From the NCBI GenBank assembly GCA_022822245.1, contig JAJECB010000513.1, positions 1 to 12,924 of the forward strand: DNA of 12,924 nt, written 5' to 3'. A program made the translations under genes and the position numbers. Below, piece by piece: positions 1 through 7,348 of the stretch (position 1 is the first letter of the stretch; the number at the start of each line of letters is the position of its first letter). The DNA is from Gammaproteobacteria bacterium. Lineage in GTDB: Bacteria > Pseudomonadota > Gammaproteobacteria > HK1. The notes beneath the pieces were generated by a model. It was not told the DNA's origin, did no database searches, and saw only the letters and a list, made by a program, of their open reading frames with translations.

Positions 1-148
1 CGTCCTCGATCCGGTCGGTGGCGGCGGCACGCGCCGCATCGGTCGCCATCTCGAGGTCGAGGGTGACCGTCTGCCGGATCCGGCGCTCCCATTCGTAGAT
101 CCCGATCGTCGTCTGGATACGAAGATCGTGGAGAAAGATGATATCCAC
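1..148 (-). CDS. folB: Dihydroneopterin aldolase, N-terminal part (truncated by window edge)
   Basis: FolB converts 7,8-dihydroneopterin to 6-hydroxymethyl-dihydropterin and glycolaldehyde in cytosolic folate synthesis. Only the first 49 codons are in the window; the gene runs off the left end on the minus strand. The GTG start at 148-146 gives MDIIFLHDLRIQTTIGIYEW, followed by ERRIRQ and then TLDLEMATD; this is the typical FolB N-terminus (short beta strand, the IGIYxWER turn, then the first long beta strand and the AAxTDRIED segment). It is divergent from plsY, the same folB/plsY neighbourhood as in Escherichia and Pseudomonas. No ATG lies nearby, so GTG is the most natural start; no strong Shine-Dalgarno is visible. 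Identity is certain enough from the N-terminus and the context. The catalytic residues lie mostly beyond the edge and cannot be checked. Confidence 0.88.
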   Translation of the reverse strand, partial: MDIIFLHDLRIQTTIGIYEWERRIRQTVTLDLEMATDAARAAATDRIED

Positions 149-474
149 CGCGGCCGACCAGCAGGGGGGCCCGGAGTCTAGCCCATTCTCCGGCCGGTCG
201 CAGTCGGCCTCGGACCCGGAACCGAGGGCATCTCACGTCGGCCAATCCGACCTGTGGACTACGGACTGCCGGATCAATCGAAACCCGCCCACGCACCGTG
301 GCGTGAAATCGCCCTGGACCCCGGAGCCGGGCGGGCTCGCGAGAGCGGCACCGGGGCGTGCGGTTGCTAACATGCACCGCCCGAAGCCCCGGAAGGCGCC
401 CCCATGATGGTCACCGAATCTCGCGCGATGGAATCCCCCGGGGCCGGGTGGCGCCGCGCCGACCGGACCGCGAC
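149..474. other. Divergent intergenic region between folB and plsY
   Basis: This 326-base gap separates two divergent genes and should hold both their promoters. I see no coding sequence I can support: the open frames here have no recognisable protein and simply reflect high GC content. The one promoter-like motif is described separately at 365-373. No terminator or clear operator palindrome was found. Confidence 0.6.
365..373 (+). promoter_or_regulatory. Possible extended -10 promoter element upstream of plsY
   Basis: TGCTAACAT fits an extended -10 (TGn followed by TAACAT, four of six matches to TATAAT). There is no good -35 at the normal distance, so recognition would depend on the TG extension. 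It lies about 100 bases before the plsY start. Weak evidence from sequence only. Confidence 0.3.
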
Positions 475-1068
475 ATGCTCGTGACCCTCCTCCTCGTCGC
501 GGCCGGGTACCTCCTCGGCTCGATCGCGACCGCCGTCCTCGTCTCCCGGATGCTCGGGGTCGCGGACCCCCGCTCCGGCGGGTCGGGCAACCCGGGGGCG
601 ACCAACGTGCTCCGCCTCGCCGGGCGCAAGGCGGCCGGCCTCACTCTCGCGGGGGACATCCTCAAGGGGGTCGTTCCGGTGCTGGTCGCCCGGGCCGCCG
701 ACCTGCCCCCCGGGGCGGTCGCCCTCGTCGGGCTCGCCGCGTTCCTCGGCCACCTCTATCCGGCGTTCTTCGGCTTCCGGGGAGGGAAGGGGGTGGCCAC
801 CGCCCTCGGCGTGCTCCTCGCGCTGGAGCCGTACCTCGGGGCGGCGGTCCTCGCCACCTGGATCGTGGTGGCCGGCGTCTCGCGGTACTCCTCCCTCGCC
901 GCTCTCGTCGCGTCGGTGCTCGCCCCGGGCTACGCCTGGGCCCTCTCAGGGGACCGGGGGGTCGTCGGCGCGGTCGCGCTCATGGCCGTGCTCCTCGTGT
1001 GGCGCCACCGCGCCAACATCCGCCGGCTCGTCGCCGGCGAGGAGGGACGCATCGGGCGCGCGGAGTGA
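475..1068 (+). CDS. plsY: Glycerol-3-phosphate acyltransferase PlsY (membrane)
   Basis: PlsY transfers the acyl group from acyl-phosphate to glycerol-3-phosphate, the first acylation step of phospholipid synthesis in the inner membrane. The 197-residue product has the usual length and multi-pass layout. Hydrophobic segments are at about residues 1-28, 52-72, 79-98, 107-135, 138-157 and 162-176. Family motifs are present: [12 protein letters not shown] at 37-47, [17 protein letters not shown] at 93-109 (phosphate-binding glycine-rich loop), YSSLAAL at 138-144, and the C-terminal [15 protein letters not shown] at 176-190. The ATG at 475 was chosen because the upstream in-frame extension (from 358) is arginine/proline-rich and unlike PlsY, whereas residue 1 here begins the first membrane helix. 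The Shine-Dalgarno is poor. The last ~120 bases overlap the 3' end of tsaD on the other strand. Confidence 0.93.
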   Translation: MLVTLLLVAAGYLLGSIATAVLVSRMLGVADPRSGGSGNPGATNVLRLAGRKAAGLTLAGDILKGVVPVLVARAADLPPGAVALVGLAAFLGHLYPAFFGFRGGKGVATALGVLLALEPYLGAAVLATWIVVAGVSRYSSLAALVASVLAPGYAWALSGDRGVVGAVALMAVLLVWRHRANIRRLVAGEEGRIGRAE

Positions 1069-2055
1069 GTCGAGGGGCCAGCGCGCGCGCGCCCCGAGGG
1101 CGGGCGGCTGGCGTTCGCCGGCCTCGAGCCTGAGAAAGCCCGCGAAGGCGACCATCGCCCCGTTGTCGGTGCAGAGCTCGAGCCGCGGGTAGAAGACCCG
1201 AGCGTCGAGCTTGCGGACGAGGCGCTCGCGAAGGCGGCGGTTGGCCCCCACCCCGCCCGCCACCACGAGGCGGTCGAAGCGGGTCTCCCGGAGCGCGCGC
1301 CGGCACTTGATGCACAGGGTGTCGACCACCGCCTCCTCGAATGCACGGGCGATGTCGGCGGCAAGCGTCGGGCCGGGCGGCTCGGTGCGGAACGTCCGGA
1401 GCGCGTGGGTCTTGAGCCCGCTGAAGCTGAAGTCGAGCCCCGGGCGGTCCGTCATCGGGCGCGGGAACCGGAAGCGGCCGGGGTCGCCGTCCCGGGCGAG
1501 GGCCGCGAGGGCGGGGCCGCCCGGGTAGCCGAGCCCGAGGAGCTTCGCGGTCTTGTCGAACGCCTCGCCCGCCGCGTCGTCGAGGGATTCGCCGATGATC
1601 CGGTACTCGCCGGGGGCGCGCACCGCGACGAGCTGGGTGTGGCCGCCCGAGACCAGCAGGGCGAGGAAGGGGAACTCCGGCGCGGGCTCTTCGAGGAGCG
1701 GGGCAAGCAGGTGGGCCTCGAGGTGGTGCACCGCGACGGCGGGGACCCCCCACCCCCAGGCGAGGGCTCTCCCCACTGCGGCGCCGACGAGGAGCGCGCC
1801 GATGAGTCCCGGACCCCCGGTATAGGCGACACCGTCCACGTCGGAGGGCCTCCGGCCGGCCTCCTCGAGCGCGTCGCGGACCAGGGGGAGCACCCGGCGG
1901 ACGTGGTCGCGGGCCGCGATCTCGGGCACGACGCCGCCGTATTGCGCGTGGAGGTCGACCTGGCTGTGCAGTCGGTTCGCCACGAGCCCGAGGCGCCCGT
2001 CGTAGAGGGCCACCCCGGTCTCGTCGCACGAGGTTTCGATGCCGAGCACCAGCAC
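946..2055 (-). CDS. tsaD: tRNA N6-adenosine threonylcarbamoyltransferase TsaD
   Basis: TsaD transfers the threonylcarbamoyl group from TC-AMP to A37 of ANN-decoding tRNAs (t6A), working with TsaB and TsaE in the cytosol. The ASKHA-fold protein shows [16 protein letters not shown] at 4-19, the YTGGPGL loop at 78-84, the metal-binding HHLEAH at 110-115 (H111 and H115), LVSGGHTQL at 134-142, [19 protein letters not shown] at 163-181, [14 protein letters not shown] at 266-279, and CTDNGAMVA at 295-303 with the metal-ligand Asp at 297. The GTG start at 2055 places the conserved [10 protein letters not shown] motif at residue 2. The family usually ends near ARWPLxxL (here 324-331, about 335 residues); this copy carries about 36 further charged residues to position 369, encoded antisense to the 3' end of plsY. 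The t6A substrate set includes the lysidine-type tRNA-Ile at 7115 downstream. Confidence 0.95.
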   Translation of the reverse strand: MLVLGIETSCDETGVALYDGRLGLVANRLHSQVDLHAQYGGVVPEIAARDHVRRVLPLVRDALEEAGRRPSDVDGVAYTGGPGLIGALLVGAAVGRALAWGWGVPAVAVHHLEAHLLAPLLEEPAPEFPFLALLVSGGHTQLVAVRAPGEYRIIGESLDDAAGEAFDKTAKLLGLGYPGGPALAALARDGDPGRFRFPRPMTDRPGLDFSFSGLKTHALRTFRTEPPGPTLAADIARAFEEAVVDTLCIKCRRALRETRFDRLVVAGGVGANRRLRERLVRKLDARVFYPRLELCTDNGAMVAFAGFLRLEAGERQPPALGARARWPLDSLRAPDASLLAGDEPADVGAVAPHEEHGHERDRADDPPVP

Positions 2056-2089
2056 GGGACGGGCCGCCGGAGAGTGGGATTGGGGGGCG

Positions 2090-2095
2090 ATTATG
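2090..2095 (-). promoter_or_regulatory. Possible -10 element for tsaD
   Basis: On the minus strand this reads CATAAT, five of six matches to the sigma-70 -10 consensus, about 35 bases before the tsaD GTG. No convincing -35 lies 16-18 bases upstream. It is back-to-back with the rpsU promoter, as expected for a divergent pair. Confidence 0.3.
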
Positions 2096-2102
2096 CGTCA
2101 CT

Positions 2103-2131
2103 TTGCGCCCCGGCGCGGCCGGCGCTATCAT
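2103..2131 (+). promoter_or_regulatory. Likely sigma-70 promoter for rpsU and the downstream operon
   Basis: TTGCGC (2103-2108), 17 bases, then TATCAT (2126-2131). The -10 matches five of six consensus bases and the spacing is optimal; the -35 keeps TTG. Transcription would start near 2138, giving a leader of about 30 bases before the rpsU ATG. Position matches the main promoter of the rpsU-dnaG-rpoD operon in gammaproteobacteria. Confidence 0.55.
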
Positions 2132-2167
2132 CCGCCGTTCGCCACGTTGGCCGAGAAGGGAACCCAC

Positions 2168-2395
2168 ATGCCGGTAGTCCGGGTCAAGGACAACGAACCG
2201 TTCGATATCGCGCTCCGGCGCTTCAAGCGTTCCTGCGAGAAGGCGGGGATCCTCACCGAAGCGAGGCGCCGGGAGTACTACGAGAAGCCGACCGCGATGC
2301 GCAAGCGCAAGGCGGCGGCGGCCGTCAAACGCTATCAGAAGAAGCTCGCCCGCGAGGCGATGCGCCGGCAGCAGGGTCTCCAGCGCCGCCACTGA
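2168..2395 (+). CDS. rpsU: 30S ribosomal protein bS21
   Basis: bS21 is a small basic protein of the 30S platform near the anti-Shine-Dalgarno end of 16S rRNA and helps initiation. The 75-residue product [20 protein letters not shown], continuing [21 protein letters not shown], is almost the textbook S21 sequence, with a C-terminal tail very rich in Arg and Lys (residues 44-75). The ATG at 2168 gives the conserved MPV start; an in-frame upstream extension from 2039 has no family support. The GAAGGGA about 10 bases upstream is a modest Shine-Dalgarno. It is the first gene of the macromolecular synthesis operon, divergent from tsaD and followed by a hairpin that may limit read-through into the rarer primase and sigma-factor messages. 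Confidence 0.97.
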   Translation: MPVVRVKDNEPFDIALRRFKRSCEKAGILTEARRREYYEKPTAMRKRKAAAAVKRYQKKLAREAMRRQQGLQRRH

Positions 2396-2402
2396 GGGAT
2401 TC

Positions 2403-2417
2403 GGCCCCGGCGGGGCC
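2403..2417 (+). terminator. GC-rich hairpin after rpsU, possible attenuating terminator
   Basis: GGCCCC-GGC-GGGGCC forms a perfect six-pair stem eight bases after the rpsU stop. No T-run follows, so it is not a classical intrinsic terminator. In E. coli a leaky terminator between rpsU and dnaG lowers dnaG expression; this hairpin is in the matching place, and a role in attenuation or 3'-end stability is inferred. Confidence 0.4.
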
Positions 2418-2479
2418 CGCCCCCGACATTCGAGGACTCCGCCCGGCCGCGATCGGCGGCCGGCTGCCCGGTGGTCGTC

Positions 2480-2926
2480 ATGGATACGCTCAAGGATCGG
2501 ATACGCGAGGACACCGCAGCGGCGATGCGGGCCCGGGATCGCGCCCGGGTCGCCGCCCTTCGGCTCGTCGCGGCCGAGATCAAGCAGCGCGAGGTCGACA
2601 GCCGCGAGTCGCTCGACGACGCGGGGGTGCTGGCCGTCCTCGACCGGATGCTCAAGCAGCGGCGCGACGCGTCCGAGCAGTACCGGCTGGCGGGGCGGGA
2701 CGAGCTGGCCGCCGCCGAGCAGTTCGAAATCGAGGTGATCGAGACGTACCTCCCCGCCCCCCTTGCGGCGGAGGAGGTAGTGGCCCTCGTCGCGGAGGCC
2801 GTCGAGGCGACCGGCGCGTCCACCATGCGCGACATGGGCGGGGTCATGGCCCGCCTTCGTCCCGAGGTCCAGGGCCGGGCCGACATGGCCGAGGTGAGCC
2901 GGCTCGTGCGCGAGCGCCTCGCGTGA
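2480..2926 (+). CDS. GatB/YqeY domain-containing protein
   Basis: A 148-residue all-helical protein of the YqeY family, related to the C-terminal tRNA-binding tail of the GatB amidotransferase subunit; its cellular function is not well defined. Recognisable features are the N-terminal LKDRIREDTAAAMRARDRAR (residues 4-23), LRLVAAEIKQREVD (26-39), the RRDASEQYRLAGRDELAAAE segment with its FEIEVIETYLP continuation (about 61-91), and the C-terminal domain with the DMGGVMARLRPEVQGRADM stretch (about 121-139) typical of the family. ATG at 2480 is preferred to the GTG at 2471 because YqeY proteins begin a few residues before LKxRI. No strong Shine-Dalgarno is seen, suggesting translation helped by the upstream gene. 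Placement between rpsU and dnaG is as in Pseudomonas. Stop at 2924-2926. Confidence 0.92.
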   Translation: MDTLKDRIREDTAAAMRARDRARVAALRLVAAEIKQREVDSRESLDDAGVLAVLDRMLKQRRDASEQYRLAGRDELAAAEQFEIEVIETYLPAPLAAEEVVALVAEAVEATGASTMRDMGGVMARLRPEVQGRADMAEVSRLVRERLA

Positions 2927-2989
2927 CCGCCTGATCGCCGCCGTCCCCCGCCCCTCCTTTCTCCCCGCGGGCTCCGTCGCCGGCCCCGC

Positions 2990-3018
2990 TTGATCGGCCG
3001 CGCGCCGGCCCCTATCTT
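2990..3018 (+). promoter_or_regulatory. Likely promoter upstream of dnaG
   Basis: TTGATC (2990-2995), 17 bases, TATCTT (3013-3018): four of six matches in each hexamer with optimal spacing. It lies 63 bases after the yqeY-like stop and would produce a dnaG leader of about 260 bases. Sequence evidence only. Confidence 0.4.
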
Positions 3019-3234
3019 CCTTCGGCAGGCGCACGCACCGGCGCGCCCGGCCCGGGCGGCCGGTCCGGTCAGCCCGGAAGAATCACTGATGTTCGTCGCG
3101 AGGGCGCCAAGATGCCACGGTAGCGGGCCGCACGGACCGAGAGAGCGCGTGCGCGCTGCTGAAGGCGTAGTCGACACTGGCGCTTGCGCGCTGTTGAAGC
3201 GTGAGGGAGTACGGCCCGCTCCGCCAAGAGAATT

Positions 3235-3264
3235 GGTGTCCGCAGCAGGACATCGGTGATTTTT
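3235..3264 (+). terminator. Stem-loop plus T-run in the dnaG leader (attenuator-like)
   Basis: GGTGTCC (3235-3241), loop GCAGCA, GGACATC (3248-3254) gives seven pairs with one G-T; five T follow at 3260-3264 after a five-base gap. The gap weakens it as an intrinsic terminator. It ends 7 bases before the dnaG Shine-Dalgarno, so it might partly terminate or affect ribosome access. Confidence 0.3.
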
Positions 3265-3271
3265 CCGGGCT

Positions 3272-3278
3272 AAGGAGG
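3272..3278 (+). promoter_or_regulatory. Perfect Shine-Dalgarno that sets the dnaG TTG start
   Basis: AAGGAGG (within TAAGGAGG, 3271-3278) is a full match to the 16S anti-Shine-Dalgarno and lies eight bases before TTG at 3287. It decides the start codon, since no ATG or GTG is suitably placed. Confidence 0.85.
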
Positions 3279-3286
3279 CTTCCCGC

Positions 3287-5155
3287 TTGGCAGGCGCATC
3301 CGGCCGCATCCCCTCGACGTTCATCGACGATCTCCTCGCTCGCGTGGACATCGTGGACGTCATCGAGCCCCGGGTGCGGCTCCGGCAGCGCGGCCGCGAC
3401 CTCCTCGCCCGCTGTCCCTTCCACGAGGAACGCACCCCGTCGTTCAGCGTGAGCCGGGAGAAGCAGTTCTACTACTGCTTCGGGTGCCGGGCGAGCGGCA
3501 CCGCGATCACGTTCCTGATGGAGTACGACGGCCTCGGGTTCGTCGATGCAGTGGAGGAGTTGGCCGGGCGGGTCGGCATGGAGGTTCCGCGCGAGGGACC
3601 CGGTTCGGGCCGGGCGGGGCCGGAAGGGCGCGGCCGGTCGATGGACCTCGACGCGGTCTACGCTGCCCTGGAGGACGCGAACCGGTACTTCCGGCTCCAG
3701 CTCCGGGAACACCCGGGCCGGGACCGGGCGGTCGGGTACCTGAAGTCGCGCGGGCTGTCGGGGGAGCTCGCGGCGCGGTTCGAGCTCGGGTTCGCGCCGC
3801 CCGGCTGGGAAGGGCTCACGACCGCGCTCGGAGACGCGGGCAAGGGGGTGCAGGTGCTCGAGCATGCCGGTCTCGTCACCCGGCGGGAGGGCGGCACGCA
3901 CTACGACCGGTTCCGGGACCGGGTGATGTTCCCGATCCGCGACCGGCGGGGGCGGGTCGTCGGGTTCGGGGGGCGGGTCGTCGGCGACGGCGAGCCGAAG
4001 TACCTGAACTCGCCGGACGGGCCGGTGTTCCACAAGGGACGGGAGCTCTACGGGCAGTACCAGGTGCTCCGCGGCCGTGGAAGCCGCCCCGCCCGGCTCG
4101 TGGTGGTGGAGGGCTACATGGACGTCGTCGCCCTCGCCCAGTACGGGATCGACCACGCGGTCGCGACCCTCGGGACGGCGGCGACCCGCGACCATCTCCA
4201 GCAGCTCTACCGGTCCACGCGCGAGGTGGTGTTCTGCTTCGACGGGGACACCGCGGGGCGCGACGCCGCTTGGCGGGCCCTCGAGCAGGCGCTGCCCCTC
4301 ATGCGCGACGGGCGGCTGGCCGCGTTCCTGTTCCTGCCCGAGGGCGAGGACCCCGATTCGTTCGTGCGGAGCCGGGGGGTGGAGGCGTTCGAGGAGGCCA
4401 TGGCGAGCGCGATGCCCTTGTCGGACTTCCTGTTCTCGACGCTGCTCGGAGAATCCAATCCGGTCACCCTGGAAGGGCGGACCCGGATCGTCGAGCGGGC
4501 GGCGGCCCTGGCCGCGGCGGCCCCGCCGGGCGCCTTCCGGACCATGCTCGTCGACCGCACGGCGGAGATCGGCCGAGTGGAGCGCGAGGAAGTCCAGTTG
4601 CTTCTCGTCGGCTCGGGGCAGGGACGGGACCGCGGGGGGCAGGCGCGCCGCGATTCCGGCGGCGGCGGCCGTCCCGGAAGCGAGCGCCGGGTACCGTCGC
4701 TCGTGCGGCAGGCGATCCACCTGCTCCTGAATCAACCGTCCCTCGCCACCGCGGCCGCCCGCCGGAAGGGGATGATCAGCCTCATCGAGCGGCTCGAGCT
4801 CGACGGGGCGCCCCTGCTCGCCGAGCTCCTGCGGGCCGCCTCCGAGAATCCGGATCTTACCGCCGCCTCCTTCGTGGAGCGGTACCGCAGCCACGAGGCG
4901 GGGCCGCACCTGGAGCGGCTCGCCGCCACGCCGCACCTCATCGAGGATGGAGAGGCCCGGGAGGCGGAGTTCTCGGGGGTGCTGGACCGGCTGTACGAGC
5001 AGGCGCGGCGGCAGCGGCAGCGATGGTTGAAGGAGAAGGAGCGCTCGGGAGCGCTCGATGCGGCGGAGAAGGAGGAGTTCCTTCGTCTTCTCGCCGAGGG
5101 CGGGCGCCCCCGGGCGACGGCCGCGAGTGCGCCGGGGCGTGGTCTGCGAAGGTGA
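3287..5155 (+). CDS. dnaG: DNA primase DnaG
   Basis: DnaG synthesises RNA primers at the replication fork under control of the DnaB helicase. The 622-residue product has all three domains: the N-terminal CHC2 zinc-binding domain with C43, H46, C64 and C67 (CPFHEER ... YYCFGC); the catalytic core with the family motif FPIRDRRGRVVGFGGRV (215-231), KYLNSPDGPVFHKG (238-251), the TOPRIM glutamate E275 in VVVEGYMDV and the DGDTAG acidic pair D319/D321, then PEGEDPDS (351-358); and a helical C-terminal DnaB-binding region from about 465 to 622. A Gly/Arg-rich linker (443-469) separates core and helicase-binding parts. The start is TTG, supported by a perfect Shine-Dalgarno and by the usual distance to the zinc motif. 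It follows the yqeY-like gene after a long leader and precedes rpoD by 67 bases. Confidence 0.97.
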   Translation: MAGASGRIPSTFIDDLLARVDIVDVIEPRVRLRQRGRDLLARCPFHEERTPSFSVSREKQFYYCFGCRASGTAITFLMEYDGLGFVDAVEELAGRVGMEVPREGPGSGRAGPEGRGRSMDLDAVYAALEDANRYFRLQLREHPGRDRAVGYLKSRGLSGELAARFELGFAPPGWEGLTTALGDAGKGVQVLEHAGLVTRREGGTHYDRFRDRVMFPIRDRRGRVVGFGGRVVGDGEPKYLNSPDGPVFHKGRELYGQYQVLRGRGSRPARLVVVEGYMDVVALAQYGIDHAVATLGTAATRDHLQQLYRSTREVVFCFDGDTAGRDAAWRALEQALPLMRDGRLAAFLFLPEGEDPDSFVRSRGVEAFEEAMASAMPLSDFLFSTLLGESNPVTLEGRTRIVERAAALAAAAPPGAFRTMLVDRTAEIGRVEREEVQLLLVGSGQGRDRGGQARRDSGGGGRPGSERRVPSLVRQAIHLLLNQPSLATAAARRKGMISLIERLELDGAPLLAELLRAASENPDLTAASFVERYRSHEAGPHLERLAATPHLIEDGEAREAEFSGVLDRLYEQARRQRQRWLKEKERSGALDAAEKEEFLRLLAEGGRPRATAASAPGRGLRR

Positions 5156-5163
5156 ATCCCTTG

Positions 5164-5192
5164 TTGATTCCGCTACCGGAAAATCATAAAAT
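5164..5192 (+). promoter_or_regulatory. Sigma-70 promoter for rpoD in the dnaG-rpoD gap
   Basis: TTGATT (5164-5169), 17 bases, TAAAAT (5187-5192). The -35 has four and the -10 five of six consensus bases, in a locally AT-rich patch inside very GC-rich DNA. Transcription would begin near 5199, giving a leader of about 24 bases. It would let rpoD be made independently of rpsU and dnaG, as E. coli does with its internal promoters. Confidence 0.65.
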
Positions 5193-5222
5193 GGAGCGTT
5201 TCCTCGGAGTCGGTCTCGCGCA

Positions 5223-7058
<1,836 letters not shown>

Positions 7059-7063
7059 CGTGC

Positions 7064-7094
7064 GGGCGGCGGGGTGGTCCACGCGCCGCCGCCC
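7064..7094 (+). terminator. GC-rich hairpin between rpoD and the tRNA gene
   Basis: GGGCGGCG (7064-7071) is the exact reverse complement of CGCCGCCC (7087-7094), giving an eight-pair stem six bases after the rpoD stop. No T-run follows. It could terminate rpoD mRNA weakly, or be a processing or stability structure if the tRNA is co-transcribed. Confidence 0.35.
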
Positions 7095-7114
7095 CGCCCC
7101 GCGCCGCGGCCGGG

Positions 7115-7191
7115 GGGCCTGTAGCTCAGTCGGTTAGAGCAGCGGACTCATAATCCGTCGGTCGAAGGTTCGAGTCCTTCCGGGCCCACCA
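7115..7191 (+). tRNA. tRNA-Ile (anticodon CAT, lysidine type; annotated as Met by some tools)
   Basis: A full 77-base cloverleaf with encoded CCA. The acceptor stem is GGGCCTG/CGGGCCC, the D arm GCTCAGTCGGTTAGAGC, the anticodon stem GCGGA/TCCGT around loop CTCATAA (CAT at 7149-7151), the variable loop CGGTC and the T arm GAAGG-TTCGAGT-CCTTC, with discriminator A. There is no initiator signature (position 1 pairs with 72 and the three-G anticodon stem is absent). CAT could be elongator Met or Ile2. C4-G69 and C5-G68 pairs are known positive determinants for the lysidine synthetase TilS on E. coli tRNA-Ile2, and elongator Met there has different pairs, so Ile2 is preferred. Position 56 bases after rpoD is typical for gammaproteobacteria. 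Its 3' end marks a sharp composition change. Confidence 0.9.
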
Positions 7192-7231
7192 TCTAGAAAC
7201 AAATGCTTAGAAGATTTCAGCGAGTTCTAGA
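7192..7231. repeat. Inverted repeat directly after the tRNA 3' end
   Basis: TCTAGAA (7192-7198) and TTCTAGA (7225-7231) are exact reverse complements separated by 26 bases and begin at the base after CCA. They could form a stem ending the tRNA transcript or be recombinase-binding sites of an element inserted at the tRNA. Sequence shows only the repeat. Confidence 0.4.
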
Positions 7232-7336
7232 GTCTGTACCGTGTCACACCGAGGTCACATCACTCCCCCCTGATCCAACCCACAAATCCCCCGCAGGTGA
7301 CCGACGAGACGGCTACACCGGACTTGCCCTGCCGCT

Positions 7337-7341
7337 GAGGA
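7337..7341 (+). promoter_or_regulatory. Shine-Dalgarno deciding the GTG start of the AbiJ-like gene
   Basis: GAGGA lies seven bases before GTG at 7349. It supports this start over any other in-frame codon and gives the expected N-terminus of the family. Confidence 0.6.
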
Positions 7342-7348
7342 CTACGAC

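Larger units (their letters stand above)
3019..3286 (+). other. Non-coding leader before dnaG with a direct repeat and a hairpin
   Basis: With the upstream gap this makes about 360 bases between the yqeY-like stop and the dnaG start without a supportable gene. It contains a 15-base direct repeat TGCGCGCTGYTGAAG at 3150-3164 and 3185-3199 (one mismatch, 35-base period) and a stem-loop at 3235-3254 followed by TTTTT. A perfect Shine-Dalgarno closes the region. It could be a regulatory leader or hold a small RNA, but nothing matches an RNA family I recognise. Confidence 0.45.

Noticed and set aside
2056..2167. LexA (SOS) box at the rpsU promoter, as in E. coli
   Set aside because: No CTGT-N8-ACAG-like sequence is present between tsaD and rpsU.
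7165..7191. Second att copy of the tRNA 3' end within the window
   Set aside because: Looked for further copies of the GTCCTTCCGGGCCCACCA end by eye on both strands and saw none; any attR would be beyond the window.
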